Below, piece by piece: positions 35,420 through 47,368 of a stretch of DNA of 64,000 nt. The DNA is taken from assembly GCF_040822085.1 (NCBI RefSeq), contig NZ_CP162006.1, positions 1,922,001 to 1,986,000 of the forward strand, given 5' to 3'. The notes beneath the pieces were generated by a model. The model had not been told where the DNA came from. It searched no databases and was given only the letters and a program-made list of their open reading frames with translations. The stretch is from Rhodoferax sp. WC2427. Lineage in GTDB: Bacteria > Pseudomonadota > Gammaproteobacteria > Burkholderiales > Burkholderiaceae_C. Made by a program: the position numbers and the translations under genes. Within the stretch, counting starts at the first letter, position 1. Each line of letters begins with the position of its first letter.

Positions 35420-36703
35420 ATGGCTGACAAAATCAGTGCCGTCAAAGGCATGAACGACATACTGCCGCCCGACTCTGCGCGTTGGGAGTGGCTGGAGGAC
35501 AAGGTCCGTACGCAGATGGCGCGCTCGGCCTACCGCATGGTCCGTACGCCCATCCTCGAGCCCACGGCGCTGTTTGTGCGCGGCACTGGCGAAACCACCG
35601 ATATCGTCGAAAAGGAGATGTACTCCTTTGAAGACCGCCTCAACGGCGAGCAGCTCACCCTGCGCCCCGAAAACACCCCCGGCGTGGTGCGCGCCGCCAT
35701 CCAGCACAACCTCACCTACGATGGTGGCAAGCGCCTGTACTACATGGGCCCGATGTTCCGCCACGAGCGGCCCCAGCGTGGCCGCTACCGCCAGTTCTAC
35801 CAACTCGGTGCCGAGGCCCTGGGCTTTGCCGGCCCCGAGGTGGATGCCGAGCTGATGCTGCTGGCCAACGACGTGCTGGCCGGTCTGGGCCTGCGCAATG
35901 TGCGGGTCGAGATGAATAGTCTGGGTGTGCCCGCCGAGCGCCAGGCCCACCGCGCCGCGCTGATCACTTACTTCGAGCAGCACCGCGACCTGCTGGATGC
36001 CGATGCCCAGCGCCGCCTGCTGACCAATCCGCTGCGCATCCTGGATACCAAGAACCCCGCCATGCAGGCCCTGGTGCAAGACGCGCCGCAGCTGCTCAGC
36101 TACCTGGGAGACGCCTCGCGCAAGCACCTGGACACCGTTCAAAGCCTGCTGACCGCCTGCGGTGTGCAGTGGACCATCAACCCGCGCCTAGTGCGCGGCC
36201 TGGATTACTACAGCCACACCGTATTCGAGTTCATCACCGACGAGCTGGGCGCCCAGGGCACGCTGTGCGGAGGAGGGCGCTACGACGGCCTGTTCGAGCT
36301 GCTGGGTGGCAAACCCACCCCCGCGGTGGGCTGGGGCATGGGTATCGAGCGCGTGCTGGAACTCATCAAGGAGCAGGGCGCCGAGCTGCCCGCCCTGGTG
36401 GCCGATGCCTACGCCGTGGTGCCCGATGCCGCCGCCTTGCCGGTAGCCATGCAAACTCTCCAGGCCCTGCGCCGCGCTGGCGTGCAGGTGCAGATGCACG
36501 CAGGTGCCAGCGAGGGCATGGGCAGCATGAAGTCGCAGCTCAAGAAGGCCGACGGCAGCGGGGCCCGGTACGCGCTGATCTTTGGGGCCGACGAGCTGGC
36601 GCAAAACCTGGTGCTGGTGAAATCCCTGCGCGACGGCAGCGGGGTGCAAACCACCCAGGCCCTCGCCGACGTGGCCGTGTGGGCCGCCACCCTACAATCG
36701 TAA
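35420..36703 (+). CDS. hisS: histidyl-tRNA synthetase
   Basis: This 427-aa class II aminoacyl-tRNA synthetase shows motif 1/2 regions ('[27 protein letters not shown]') and the histidine-specific loops '[15 protein letters not shown]' and 'GGGRYDGL'. A C-terminal anticodon-binding domain follows from about residue 330. The length is normal. It lies 80 bp after ispG behind a dispersed repeat and 88 bp before yfgM. Confidence 0.96.
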   Translation: MADKISAVKGMNDILPPDSARWEWLEDKVRTQMARSAYRMVRTPILEPTALFVRGTGETTDIVEKEMYSFEDRLNGEQLTLRPENTPGVVRAAIQHNLTYDGGKRLYYMGPMFRHERPQRGRYRQFYQLGAEALGFAGPEVDAELMLLANDVLAGLGLRNVRVEMNSLGVPAERQAHRAALITYFEQHRDLLDADAQRRLLTNPLRILDTKNPAMQALVQDAPQLLSYLGDASRKHLDTVQSLLTACGVQWTINPRLVRGLDYYSHTVFEFITDELGAQGTLCGGGRYDGLFELLGGKPTPAVGWGMGIERVLELIKEQGAELPALVADAYAVVPDAAALPVAMQTLQALRRAGVQVQMHAGASEGMGSMKSQLKKADGSGARYALIFGADELAQNLVLVKSLRDGSGVQTTQALADVAVWAATLQS

Positions 36704-36716
36704 ATTCGACTACAAC

Positions 36717-36778
36717 AGGACTTACGCAAGTTCCCCCTGTAAGCCCGCAGGGCGGTACTGGGGCGCTGCGTAAGTCCT
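36717..36778. repeat. 62-bp element with perfect 12-bp terminal inverted repeats
   Basis: AGGACTTACGCA (36717-36728) and TGCGTAAGTCCT (36767-36778) are perfect inverted repeats flanking 38 bases. These contain a further CCCTGTAAGCCCGCAGGG-type pairing. The 'GGACTTACGCA' end is reminiscent of insertion-sequence and MITE termini. It lies between hisS and yfgM. Confidence 0.7.
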
Positions 36779-36790
36779 ATACAAAAACCT

Positions 36791-37489
36791 ATGGCAAACC
36801 ACCTCGACCTTGAAGAACAAGAACAGCTTGACGAACTCAAAGCCTTCTGGAACCGCTTCGGCAACCTGATCACCTGGGCGCTGATCGTGGTGCTGGCCGG
36901 GTTTGCGGGCTGGAACGGCTACCAGTACTGGCAGCGCAGCCAATCCGCCCAGGCTGCCGCCCTGTATGACGAGGTAGACCGCGCCGCCAAGGCCGGGGAC
37001 ACCGCCCGGATAGAGCGCGCCTTTGGCGACATGAAAGACAAGTTCGGCCGCACCACGTTTGCCCAGCAAGCTGGTTTGCTGGCCGCCAAAACCCTGTACG
37101 ACAAAGGCAATGTCGATGCCAGCAAAGCCGCACTGACCTGGGTGGCCGAGCAATCGTCCGAAGACGGCTACCAGCCTGTGGCGCGTCTGCGCCTGGCCAG
37201 CGTGCTGCTGGAAGCCAAGTCCTACGACGAAGCCATGAAGCAGCTGTCCGGCAGCTTCCCGAAAGAATTCGAGCCCCTGGTGGCCGACCGCAAGGGCGAC
37301 GTGTTCGCCCTGCAAGGCAAAAAAGCCGAGGCGATTGCCCAGTACAAAGCCGCCTACACCGGTCTGGACGAGCGTGACGACTACCGCCGCATCGTCGAAA
37401 TCAAGCTCAACAGCCTGGGCGTGGACCCCCGTCCTGCCACCCCTGTGGTTGCCGCCGCCAGTCCTGTCACCGTAGAAATCAAAAAATAA
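36791..37489 (+). CDS. yfgM: YfgM-like periplasmic TPR protein (ancillary SecYEG factor)
   Basis: This 232-aa protein has a short cytoplasmic N-terminus ('HLDLEEQEQLDELKAFW'), one membrane anchor (about 26-45, 'LITWALIVVLAGFAGWNGYQYW') and a periplasmic TPR-like domain ('RLRLASVLLEAKSYDEAMKQL'). YfgM associates with SecYEG and periplasmic chaperones in E. coli. Its stop overlaps the bamB ATG by one base, the same order as in E. coli (hisS-yfgM-bamB-der). Confidence 0.9.
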   Translation: MANHLDLEEQEQLDELKAFWNRFGNLITWALIVVLAGFAGWNGYQYWQRSQSAQAAALYDEVDRAAKAGDTARIERAFGDMKDKFGRTTFAQQAGLLAAKTLYDKGNVDASKAALTWVAEQSSEDGYQPVARLRLASVLLEAKSYDEAMKQLSGSFPKEFEPLVADRKGDVFALQGKKAEAIAQYKAAYTGLDERDDYRRIVEIKLNSLGVDPRPATPVVAAASPVTVEIKK

Positions 37490-38625
37490 TGAAAAATATG
37501 CCTTCTGTGCAGATTCTGCGCGCGTCAGCAGCTAGTTTTTTGATAGCGGCTTTGGCGGCCTGCTCCAGCACGCCCGACAAGCCTAAACCCGCCGATCTGC
37601 CCGCCAATGTGTCTCTGCTGGGCGTACGCCAGGCCTGGAGCGCCAAGCTGGGCGATGTGAGCTTCCCGTTGACCACCAGCGTGAGTGGCAACACAGTGGC
37701 CGTGGCCAGCAACAACGGCACCCTGCTGGCGCTGGATGGCGCCACGGGCCGCGAACTGTGGCGTGCTTCGGTGGGCGCGCCGCTGTCGGCAGGGGTGGGC
37801 AGCGATGGCAAGGTCACCGCCGTCGTAACCCGTGAAAACGAAGTCGTCGCGCTGGAGGCGGGCCGGGTGCTTTGGCGCCAGCGCCTGGGCGCACAAACCT
37901 ATACCGCGCCCTTGGTGGCCGGTGGCCGGGTTTTCTTGCTGGCAGCAGACCGTTCGGTGGCCGCATTTGATGGCCAGACCGGACGCCGACTCTGGAACCA
38001 GCAGCGCACGGGCGAGGCCCTGGTGCTGGGCCAGTCCAGCGTCTTGCTGGCGGTGGGCGACACCCTGGTGGCGGGTATGTCGGGCCGCCTGGTCGGCATG
38101 AACCCAGCCAATGGCAGCACCCGCTGGGAGGCCGCGATTGCCGCACCCCGCGGCACCAACGAAGTCGAGCGCCTGGTGGATCTGGTCGGCAGCGTCAGCC
38201 GTGTCGGCAACGTGGTGTGCGCCCGCGCATTCCAGTCGGCGGTAGGCTGCGTGGATGCCCAGTCGGGTCGTTTGCTGTGGACCAAGCCCGCTCTCTCCTC
38301 GGAAGGTGTGGGTGGCAACGACACTGCGGTTTTTGGCACCGAAGGCGATGGCAATGTGCTGGCCTGGAGCCGTGTGGACGGCGAACGCCTGTGGTCTTCC
38401 GAGCGCTTGCGCTACCGTACTTTGTCGGCACCGTTGGCCGTGGGTCGCTCGGTGGTGGTGGGCGATGGCTCGGGTCTGGTACATTTCCTGTCCCGCGAAG
38501 ACGGGTCTGCCTTGACCCGTATGCCCACCGACGGCTCCGCCATCGCGGCCGATCCCGTGCTTGCGGGCAACACGGTGGTTGTGGTTACCCACAACGGCGG
38601 TGTGTTTGGCTTCCAGCCTGAATAA
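37489..38625 (+). CDS. bamB: outer-membrane assembly lipoprotein BamB
   Basis: This 378-aa lipoprotein (signal to 'ALAAC', lipid site Cys25) forms an eight-bladed PQQ-like propeller, seen in repeats such as 'LLALDGATGRELWRASV', 'VAAFDGQTGRRLWNQQ' and 'VDAQSGRLLWTKP'. It is a BAM-complex scaffold that helps BamA handle barrel substrates. It overlaps yfgM by one base and is followed 30 bp later by der. Confidence 0.93.
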   Translation: MKNMPSVQILRASAASFLIAALAACSSTPDKPKPADLPANVSLLGVRQAWSAKLGDVSFPLTTSVSGNTVAVASNNGTLLALDGATGRELWRASVGAPLSAGVGSDGKVTAVVTRENEVVALEAGRVLWRQRLGAQTYTAPLVAGGRVFLLAADRSVAAFDGQTGRRLWNQQRTGEALVLGQSSVLLAVGDTLVAGMSGRLVGMNPANGSTRWEAAIAAPRGTNEVERLVDLVGSVSRVGNVVCARAFQSAVGCVDAQSGRLLWTKPALSSEGVGGNDTAVFGTEGDGNVLAWSRVDGERLWSSERLRYRTLSAPLAVGRSVVVGDGSGLVHFLSREDGSALTRMPTDGSAIAADPVLAGNTVVVVTHNGGVFGFQPE

Positions 38626-38655
38626 CTATTTGCGTCAGCCGATCTGCGCCATCCT

Positions 38656-39996
38656 ATGAAACCAGTTTTGGCCTTAGTCGGTCGCCCCAATGTGGGCAAA
38701 TCAACCCTTTTCAACCGCCTCACCAAGACGCGGGACGCCATCGTGGCGGACTTTGCCGGTCTGACCCGCGACCGCCACTACGGCAATGGCCGCCAGGGCA
38801 AGCACGAGTACATCGTGATTGACACCGGCGGTTTCGAGCCCGATGCGGACAGCGGCATTTACAAGGAAATGGCCAAGCAGACCCGCCAGGCCGTGGCCGA
38901 AGCCGATGTGGTGATTTTTGTGGTCGATGCCCGGGGCGGCTTGTCGGCGCAAGACCACGATATCGCCAAATACCTGCGCCGTCTGGGCAAGCCCTGCATT
39001 TTGACGGCCAACAAGGCCGAGGGCATGACCGAAGGCCACCAACTGATCGAGTTCTTTGAGTTGGGCCTGGGCGCGGTGTACCCGATTTCTGCCGCACACG
39101 GTCAGGGCATCCGCGACCTGGTTGATCTGGCGCTGGCCCCGTTGAACCTGGCCGATCCGGACGAGGAAGCCGAGGAGGAAGACATCGGTGTGACCAAACT
39201 GGCCGTGGCCGGTCGCCCCAATGTGGGCAAGTCCACCCTGATCAACACCTGGCTGGGCGAAGAGCGCCTGGTGGCCTTCGACATGCCTGGCACCACCCGC
39301 GATGCCATCAGCGTGCCCTTCGAGCGCAACGGCCACAAGTTCGAGCTGATCGATACGGCCGGTTTGCGCCGCAAGGGCAAGGTCTTTGAAGCCATCGAGA
39401 AGTTCTCGGTGGTCAAGACCCTGCAGGCGATCGAGACCTGCCACGTGGTACTGCTGCTGATCGACGCCACCCAGGGCGTGACCGACCAGGATGCCCACAT
39501 TGCGGGCTATATCCTGGAAAGCGGCCGCTCGGTGGTGCTGGCCATCAATAAATGGGATGCGGTGGATGCCTACCAGCGCCAGTTGGTGATGCGTTCCATC
39601 GAGACGCGCCTGGCCTTTTTGAAGTTTGCCTCGATGCACTTCATTTCTGCCATCAAGCGCCAGGGCCTGGGGCCACTATGGGCCTCGATCCTGCAAGCCC
39701 ACCAGGCGGCCATGTGCAAGATGTCCACCCCGGTGCTGACCCGCCTGCTGCTGGAGGCCACGGCTTTCCAGAGCCCGCAGCGCGCCGGGATGTTCCGCCC
39801 CAAATTGCGCTACGCGCACCAAGGTGGCATGAACCCGCCGATCATCATCATCCATGGCAATTCGCTGGAGCATGTGACCGAGGCCTACAAGCGCTTCCTG
39901 GAGGGACGCTTCCGCAAGGCCTTCAATCTGACGGGTACGCCGCTGCGTATCCAGATGAAGTCGGCGGCGAATCCTTATTCCGGCAAAGACGATTGA
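38656..39996 (+). CDS. der: ribosome-assembly GTPase Der (EngA)
   Basis: This 446-aa protein has two tandem GTPase domains, each with a P-loop 'GRPNVGKST' (near residues 8 and 187), 'DTGGFEPD' and '[10 protein letters not shown]' switch II motifs, and a C-terminal KH-like domain. Der is needed for 50S maturation. Length and architecture are canonical. An acidic linker '[10 protein letters not shown]' joins the two G domains. Confidence 0.96.
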   Translation: MKPVLALVGRPNVGKSTLFNRLTKTRDAIVADFAGLTRDRHYGNGRQGKHEYIVIDTGGFEPDADSGIYKEMAKQTRQAVAEADVVIFVVDARGGLSAQDHDIAKYLRRLGKPCILTANKAEGMTEGHQLIEFFELGLGAVYPISAAHGQGIRDLVDLALAPLNLADPDEEAEEEDIGVTKLAVAGRPNVGKSTLINTWLGEERLVAFDMPGTTRDAISVPFERNGHKFELIDTAGLRRKGKVFEAIEKFSVVKTLQAIETCHVVLLLIDATQGVTDQDAHIAGYILESGRSVVLAINKWDAVDAYQRQLVMRSIETRLAFLKFASMHFISAIKRQGLGPLWASILQAHQAAMCKMSTPVLTRLLLEATAFQSPQRAGMFRPKLRYAHQGGMNPPIIIIHGNSLEHVTEAYKRFLEGRFRKAFNLTGTPLRIQMKSAANPYSGKDD

Positions 39997-40109
39997 GGTC
40001 GTTAAGTCTCCGCAATTCAATGGGGGCTTCCCTTATTTTTGGGTAAGTGTCGGTAACGCTGTGGTAAGGTCTGGCACTTCTTTAACCTCTTCACAACACG
40101 GAGAATATC

Positions 40110-40364
40110 GTGAGCAATAAAGGGCAGCTTCTTCAAGACCCATTTCTCAATACTTTGCGCCGTGAGCATGTACCCGTGTCGATTTACCTCGTCAACGGCA
40201 TCAAGCTCCAAGGCCAGATTGAGTCTTTTGACCAGTACGTTGTGCTCTTGCGCAACACCGTGACCCAAATGGTCTACAAGCACGCCATCTCCACCATCGT
40301 CCCCGGTCGCGCAGTCAATTTCTCGGCTGCAGACGACACGACGGCGGCAGAGCCAGCGGCTTGA
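40110..40364 (+). CDS. hfq: RNA chaperone Hfq
   Basis: This 84-aa Sm-like protein contains the Sm1 strand region '[27 protein letters not shown]' and the Sm2 motif '[10 protein letters not shown]' of Hfq. It binds small RNAs and mRNAs as a hexamer. The start is GTG with a CGGAGA site upstream. It is followed by hflX, hflK and hflC as in many proteobacteria. Confidence 0.97.
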   Translation: MSNKGQLLQDPFLNTLRREHVPVSIYLVNGIKLQGQIESFDQYVVLLRNTVTQMVYKHAISTIVPGRAVNFSAADDTTAAEPAA

Positions 40365-40386
40365 TTCGCAGGCCATCCTCTTGGTG

Positions 40387-40413
40387 GTCGGATGCACTTG
40401 CGGTATCCGACCC
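40387..40413. other. hairpin between hfq and hflX
   Basis: GGTCGGAT…ATCCGACC forms an 8-bp stem with an ~11-base loop in the gap after hfq. There is no T-run, so it is a processing or attenuation candidate rather than a clear terminator. Confidence 0.4.
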
Positions 40414-40446
40414 ACCACAGCCTCCTTCCCTTACCGGCTTTCCGAT

Positions 40447-41640
40447 TTGAGTTCTGCTGATACTCCTGACATGCCACTGGCCATTCTGGTCGGCGTTGAT
40501 CTAGGCACTCCCCATTTTGACAAAGAGCTCGAAGAGCTCGGCTTGCTGGCCGAAACGGCTGGCATGCGCGTGGTGGCCCGCATCACCTGCAAGCGCCAGG
40601 CACCCGATGCGGCCCTGTTTGTCGGCAGCGGCAAAGCCGACGAAATCAAGCTTCTGGCGCAAATGCATGGCGCGACCGAGATTTTGTTCGACCAAAGCCT
40701 CAGTCCGGCCCAGCAGCGCAACCTGGAACGCCACTGCGAGCTGCCGGTTAACGACCGGACCATGCTGATCCTGACCATCTTTGCCCAGCGCGCCCGCAGC
40801 CATGAAGGCAAGTTGCAGGTCGAACTGGCGCGCTTGCAGTACCTGAGCACCCGGCTGGTGCGGCGCTGGTCCCATCTGGAGCGGCAAAGCGGCGGTATCG
40901 GCATGCGCGGCGGCCCCGGCGAAAAGCAGATCGAGCTGGACCGCCGCATGCTGGGCGAATCCATCAAACGCACCAAAGAGCGCTTGGCCAAAGTGGTGAA
41001 GCAACGCAGCACCCAACGCCGCCAACGCGCCCGCCGCGATGCCTTCACGATCTCGCTGGTGGGCTACACCAACGCGGGCAAATCCACACTGTTCAATGCC
41101 TTGGTGAAGGCCCGCGCCTACACCGCAGACCAGCTGTTTGCCACGCTGGATACCACCACCCGCCAGCTCTATCTGGGCGAGGCTGGGCGCTCGGTGTCGC
41201 TGTCAGACACCGTGGGTTTCATCCGCGACCTGCCGCACGGCCTGGTGGATGCCTTCCGCGCCACACTGCAAGAGGCCGCCGATGCCGACTTGCTACTGCA
41301 TGTGGTGGACGCCTCCAACCCGAATTTTCCTGAGCAGATGGCCGAAGTGGCCTTGGTGCTGCGCGAGATTGGCGCTGCCGATGTGCCCCAGTTATTGGTA
41401 TTTAACAAGCTGGATGCCCTTGATAAAGCCCGTTGGCCGCTCCAACTGCAAGACATGTTCGAGGTGGACGGCCAGCCGGTGCCCCGGATATTTTTAAGTG
41501 CCCAGAGCGGTGAGGGCCTGCCTGCGCTGCGCCAGAAACTGTCAGAGCTGGCAATCGCCAAAACGCCTATTGCCGAATCAGAGGTGCAATCCCCTGAGTG
41601 GCATGAGGAAGCTGCCCGATTGGGCACAATAGACGAATGA
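40447..41640 (+). CDS. hflX: ribosome-associated GTPase HflX
   Basis: This 397-aa GTPase has an N-terminal HflX domain with 'LVGVDLG' and the Gly-rich 'SGGIGMRGGPGEKQIELDRR' loop, then a G domain with P-loop 'GYTNAGKST', switch 'SDTVGFIRDLPHGLV' and 'NKLD'. HflX splits stalled ribosomes in E. coli. I chose TTG 40447 (protein start 'MSSADTPD'); ATG 40471 is a plausible alternative, and no strong ribosome-binding site separates the two. The stop overlaps the hflK ATG. Confidence 0.9.
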   Translation: MSSADTPDMPLAILVGVDLGTPHFDKELEELGLLAETAGMRVVARITCKRQAPDAALFVGSGKADEIKLLAQMHGATEILFDQSLSPAQQRNLERHCELPVNDRTMLILTIFAQRARSHEGKLQVELARLQYLSTRLVRRWSHLERQSGGIGMRGGPGEKQIELDRRMLGESIKRTKERLAKVVKQRSTQRRQRARRDAFTISLVGYTNAGKSTLFNALVKARAYTADQLFATLDTTTRQLYLGEAGRSVSLSDTVGFIRDLPHGLVDAFRATLQEAADADLLLHVVDASNPNFPEQMAEVALVLREIGAADVPQLLVFNKLDALDKARWPLQLQDMFEVDGQPVPRIFLSAQSGEGLPALRQKLSELAIAKTPIAESEVQSPEWHEEAARLGTIDE

Positions 41641-43031
41641 CAACCAAGAGACTTGCGCGAATGAATCTCAACTTACGGGCCTTTAGTTTGGCCGCCTTGC
41701 CGGGTCGCATCCGGGGCATGTTCAATCTGAACGATCCCCGCTGGGGCCGTGGTGACGACAAGTCGGATGCCGACGCACCACCCAAGGCGGATGAGCCCGC
41801 CAAAAACACGCCCAACAAAGGCCAGGGTCCCAACCAGGGTCCGCCGGATCTGGACGAACTGTGGCGCGATTTCAACCGCAAGTTGGGCGGCCTGTTTGGT
41901 GGCGTCAAGGGCGGCCAGCGTCCAAATGGCAACAACGGTGGCAGCAATGGTGGTTCTGGCGGCGGCTTCCAGCCCGACATGAAGAGCGCCGGTATCGGCG
42001 TGGGTCTGATCGCCGCCGTGGTGGTGCTGATCTGGCTGGGCACCGGCTTCTTCATCGTGCAAGAAGGCCAGCAGGCCGTGATCACCCAGTTTGGTAAATA
42101 CAAGTCGACCGTGGGTGCCGGTTTCAACTGGCGCCTGCCGTACCCCATCCAACGCCATGAGCTGGTGTTTGTGACACAGATCCGCTCGGTCGATGTGGGG
42201 CGCGACTCCATCATCAAGGCCACCGGCCTGCGCGAATCGGCCATGCTGACCGAAGACGAAAACATCGTCGAAATCAAGTTCGCCGTGCAATACCGCCTGA
42301 GCAATGCCCGCGCTTTCCTGTTTGAAAGCAAGGACCCCACCGGTGCGGTGGTGCAGGCGGCCGAAACCGCAGTGCGCGAAGTGGTGGGCAAGATGAAGAT
42401 GGATTCGGCCCTGGCCGATGAGCGCGACCAGATCGGCCCGCGCGTGCGCACCCTGATGCAAACCATTCTGGACCGCTACAACGTCGGTATCGAGGTGGTC
42501 GGCATTAACATGCAGCAAAGCGGCGTACGCCCACCCGAACAGGTGCAGGCTGCATTTGACGATGTGCTCAAAGCCGGCCAGGAACGCGAGCGCGCCAAGA
42601 ACGACGCGCAAGCCTATGCCAACGACGTGGTGCCCCGTGCGGTGGGTTCCGCCTCGCGCCTGAAAGAAGAGTCCGAAGCCTACAAGGCCCGTATCGTGGC
42701 CCAGGCTGACGGTGATGCCCAACGTTTCCGCTCGGTGCTGGCCGAATACCAAAAGGCCCCGCAGGTGACCCGCGACCGCATGTACCTGGACACCATGCAG
42801 CAGGTTTACGGCAACGTGACCAAGGTGCTGGTGGACTCACGCCAGGGTTCCAACCTGCTGTACCTGCCCCTGGACAAAATCATGCAAATGTCGGCCCAGA
42901 CAGGAGCGGCTGCCGCGGCGCCTGCAGACCCGTCTGCCGCTGTACCGGTGGCACCTGCTGCGCCCGCAGCTTTGTCCAACGATGCCCGTTCGCGCGATAT
43001 TTCGCGCTCGCGTGACCGCGACGTACGCTAG
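41637..43031 (+). CDS. hflK: FtsH protease modulator HflK
   Basis: This 464-aa SPFH protein has a Gly/Asn/Pro-rich N-terminal stretch (about 50-110), one membrane anchor (about 119-141), the SPFH domain beginning 'FIVQEGQQAVITQFGKY', and a C-terminal Ala/Pro tail. With HflC it forms the cage that controls FtsH proteolysis. The ATG at 41637 overlaps hflX by 4 bp; an ATG at 41718 ('MFNLNDPRWGRG') resembles other HflK starts and may be the real one. Confidence 0.9.
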   Translation: MTTKRLARMNLNLRAFSLAALPGRIRGMFNLNDPRWGRGDDKSDADAPPKADEPAKNTPNKGQGPNQGPPDLDELWRDFNRKLGGLFGGVKGGQRPNGNNGGSNGGSGGGFQPDMKSAGIGVGLIAAVVVLIWLGTGFFIVQEGQQAVITQFGKYKSTVGAGFNWRLPYPIQRHELVFVTQIRSVDVGRDSIIKATGLRESAMLTEDENIVEIKFAVQYRLSNARAFLFESKDPTGAVVQAAETAVREVVGKMKMDSALADERDQIGPRVRTLMQTILDRYNVGIEVVGINMQQSGVRPPEQVQAAFDDVLKAGQERERAKNDAQAYANDVVPRAVGSASRLKEESEAYKARIVAQADGDAQRFRSVLAEYQKAPQVTRDRMYLDTMQQVYGNVTKVLVDSRQGSNLLYLPLDKIMQMSAQTGAAAAAPADPSAAVPVAPAAPAALSNDARSRDISRSRDRDVR

Positions 43032-43040
43032 GAGAATGTT

Positions 43041-43952
43041 TTGAACAGAATTGGTTTTATTGGGTCTTCCTTGCTGGTGGTGCTGGCGCTGCTGAGCTCG
43101 ATGTTGTTTGTGGTGGACCAGCGCCAGTTTGGCGTGGTTTACGCGCTGGGCCAGATCAAGGACGTGATTACCGAGCCGGGCTTGAATTTCAAGCTGCCGC
43201 CGCCGTTCCAGAACGTCAGCTACCTCGACAAGCGCCTGCTGACCCTGGACAGCACCGATGCCGAACCCGTGCTGACGGCGGAAAAGCAGCGTGTGGTCAT
43301 TGACTGGTATGTGCGCTGGCGCATCACTGCCCCGTCGGACTACATCCGTAACGTGGGCCTGGACGAAAACGCCGGTGCCAACCAGCTCAACCGCGTCGTG
43401 CGCAATGCCTTCCAGGAAGAAGTCAACAAGCACACCGTGAAAGACCTGCTGTCGCTCAAGCGCGAAGTGCTGATGGCCGACGTGAAGCGCGAAGTGCTGG
43501 AAGCCGTGCAAGGTGCCAAGCCCTGGGGTGTGGACGTGGTAGACGTGCGCATTACCCGTGTGGACTACGTGGAAGCCATCACCGAATCGGTGTACCGCCG
43601 CATGGAGGCTGAGCGCAAGCGCGTGGCCAACGAGTTGCGCTCCACCGGTGCCGCCGAAGGTGAAAAAATCCGCGCCGATGCCGACAAGCAACGCGAAGTG
43701 ACGATTGCCAACGCCTACCGCGATGCGCAAAAGATCAAGGGCGAGGGCGATGCCGAGGCTTCGCGTCTGTACGCCGATTCGTTTGGCAAAGATGCGAGTT
43801 TTGCGCAGTTCTACCGCAGCCTGGATGCCTACAAGTCCAGCTTCAGCAAGAAGAGCGATGTGATGGTGCTCGACCCATCCTCCGACTTCTTCAAGGCCAT
43901 GCGTGGCAGTGGCAGTACCGCAAATGCGGTTGCCGCACCGGCCAAGAAATAA
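43041..43952 (+). CDS. hflC: FtsH protease modulator HflC
   Basis: This 303-aa SPFH protein has an N-terminal membrane anchor (about 5-23) and 'FVVDQRQFGVVYALGQIKDVITEPGLNFKLP' at the start of the SPFH domain. It starts at TTG 43041, preceded by an AGGAG site 6 bases away. It pairs with HflK upstream and is followed by the usual DUF2065 gene. Confidence 0.93.
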   Translation: MNRIGFIGSSLLVVLALLSSMLFVVDQRQFGVVYALGQIKDVITEPGLNFKLPPPFQNVSYLDKRLLTLDSTDAEPVLTAEKQRVVIDWYVRWRITAPSDYIRNVGLDENAGANQLNRVVRNAFQEEVNKHTVKDLLSLKREVLMADVKREVLEAVQGAKPWGVDVVDVRITRVDYVEAITESVYRRMEAERKRVANELRSTGAAEGEKIRADADKQREVTIANAYRDAQKIKGEGDAEASRLYADSFGKDASFAQFYRSLDAYKSSFSKKSDVMVLDPSSDFFKAMRGSGSTANAVAAPAKK

Positions 43953-43954
43953 TC

Positions 43955-44149
43955 TTGGAAGACGCAGGCAACAGCCTCTGGGCCGCCCTGGCCCTGGTGC
44001 TGGTGATAGAAGGGCTGTTGCCCTTTCTGTCACCGGGTGGCTGGCGGCGCATGTTCCAGCAGATGCTGGCCTTGCAAGACGGCCAGCTGCGGTTTTTCGG
44101 CCTGTGCAGCATCGTTGCAGGCCTGCTCTTGCTCTGGTTCGTGTCTTAG
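43955..44149 (+). CDS. DUF2065 small membrane protein (YjeT-like)
   Basis: This 64-aa protein has two membrane segments ('LWAALALVLVIEGLLPFLSP' and 'FFGLCSIVAGLLLLWFV'). DUF2065 genes follow hflC in many proteobacteria; function is unknown. The start is TTG, 2 bp after the hflC stop, consistent with translational coupling. Confidence 0.8.
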   Translation: MEDAGNSLWAALALVLVIEGLLPFLSPGGWRRMFQQMLALQDGQLRFFGLCSIVAGLLLLWFVS

Positions 44150-44242
44150 GAACGTGTTCTAACTTTTACGTTAAACCCGGCCCGCGTTTTATCGGCTTCC
44201 AAGCCCGGTAAAATCTCTTTTTTAACAGCCTCCCAAAACTCC

Positions 44243-46745
<2,503 letters not shown>

Positions 46746-46749
46746 GCCA

Positions 46750-46805
46750 AATTTATAAAAAATAGGCACTCACCGCAATCAGTGCCTATGCGAGTAGCTA
46801 TAGTT
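46750..46805. repeat. short palindromic repeat, divergent copy upstream of the phosphoribosyltransferase gene
   Basis: It contains a perfect ATAGGCACT…AGTGCCTAT stem (46762-46770 with 46781-46789), then 'gcgagtagctatagtt', which matches the right end of the type 1 copies. It ends just before the AGGAG site of the next gene. Confidence 0.6.
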
Positions 46806-46820
46806 TCAGGAGTATTTCCC

Positions 46821-47345
46821 ATGTTGACAGAAGACGGTAAGCACCTGTACGTAAGTTATGACGAATACCACAACCTGATCGAAAAGCTGGCGCTCAAAGT
46901 GCACCAGTCGGGTTGGCAGTTCGACACCATCCTGTGCCTGGCCCGTGGCGGTTTGCGCCCTGGCGATGTGCTGTCGCGCATTTTCGACAAGCCGCTGGCC
47001 ATCATGTCCACCAGCTCCTACCGCGCAGATGCCGGCAAGCAGCAGGGCACGCTGGATATCGCCCGTTTCATCACCACGCCCAAGGGCGAGATTGCCGGCC
47101 GAGTGCTGTTGGTGGATGACCTGGCCGACACGGGCCTCACCCTGCGCTCGGTGATCGAGCAGCTCAAGACCAACTACCCGCCGATCACCGAATTGCGCAG
47201 CGCGGTGGTCTGGACCAAGGCGGTGTCGGTGTTCACCCCCGACTACTCGGTGGAGTTTTTGCCCACCAACCCGTGGATCCACCAGCCTTTTGAAGGCTAC
47301 GATGCCATGCGCCCCGAACAGTTGATGGAAAAGTGGAAACTCTGA
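46821..47345 (+). CDS. phosphoribosyltransferase (xanthine/hypoxanthine Gpt-like)
   Basis: This 174-aa protein has the PRPP-binding motif 'VLLVDDLADTGLT' at 95-107 and an N-terminal 'ILCLARGGLRPGDVLSRIF' PPi loop. The family salvages purine bases with PRPP, and purA upstream fits a purine salvage role. The ATG at 46821 follows an AGGAG site; the longer frame from 46782 is inside the repeat. Base specificity cannot be decided. Confidence 0.85.
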   Translation: MLTEDGKHLYVSYDEYHNLIEKLALKVHQSGWQFDTILCLARGGLRPGDVLSRIFDKPLAIMSTSSYRADAGKQQGTLDIARFITTPKGEIAGRVLLVDDLADTGLTLRSVIEQLKTNYPPITELRSAVVWTKAVSVFTPDYSVEFLPTNPWIHQPFEGYDAMRPEQLMEKWKL

Positions 47346-47368
47346 ACCCTGTCTGACGGAGATGTTGC

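Noticed and set aside
44199..44223. GGCTT/AAGCC stem plus T-run before hisZ as terminator
   Set aside because: The stem has only five pairs and the T-run is six bases away, so it is too weak to call.
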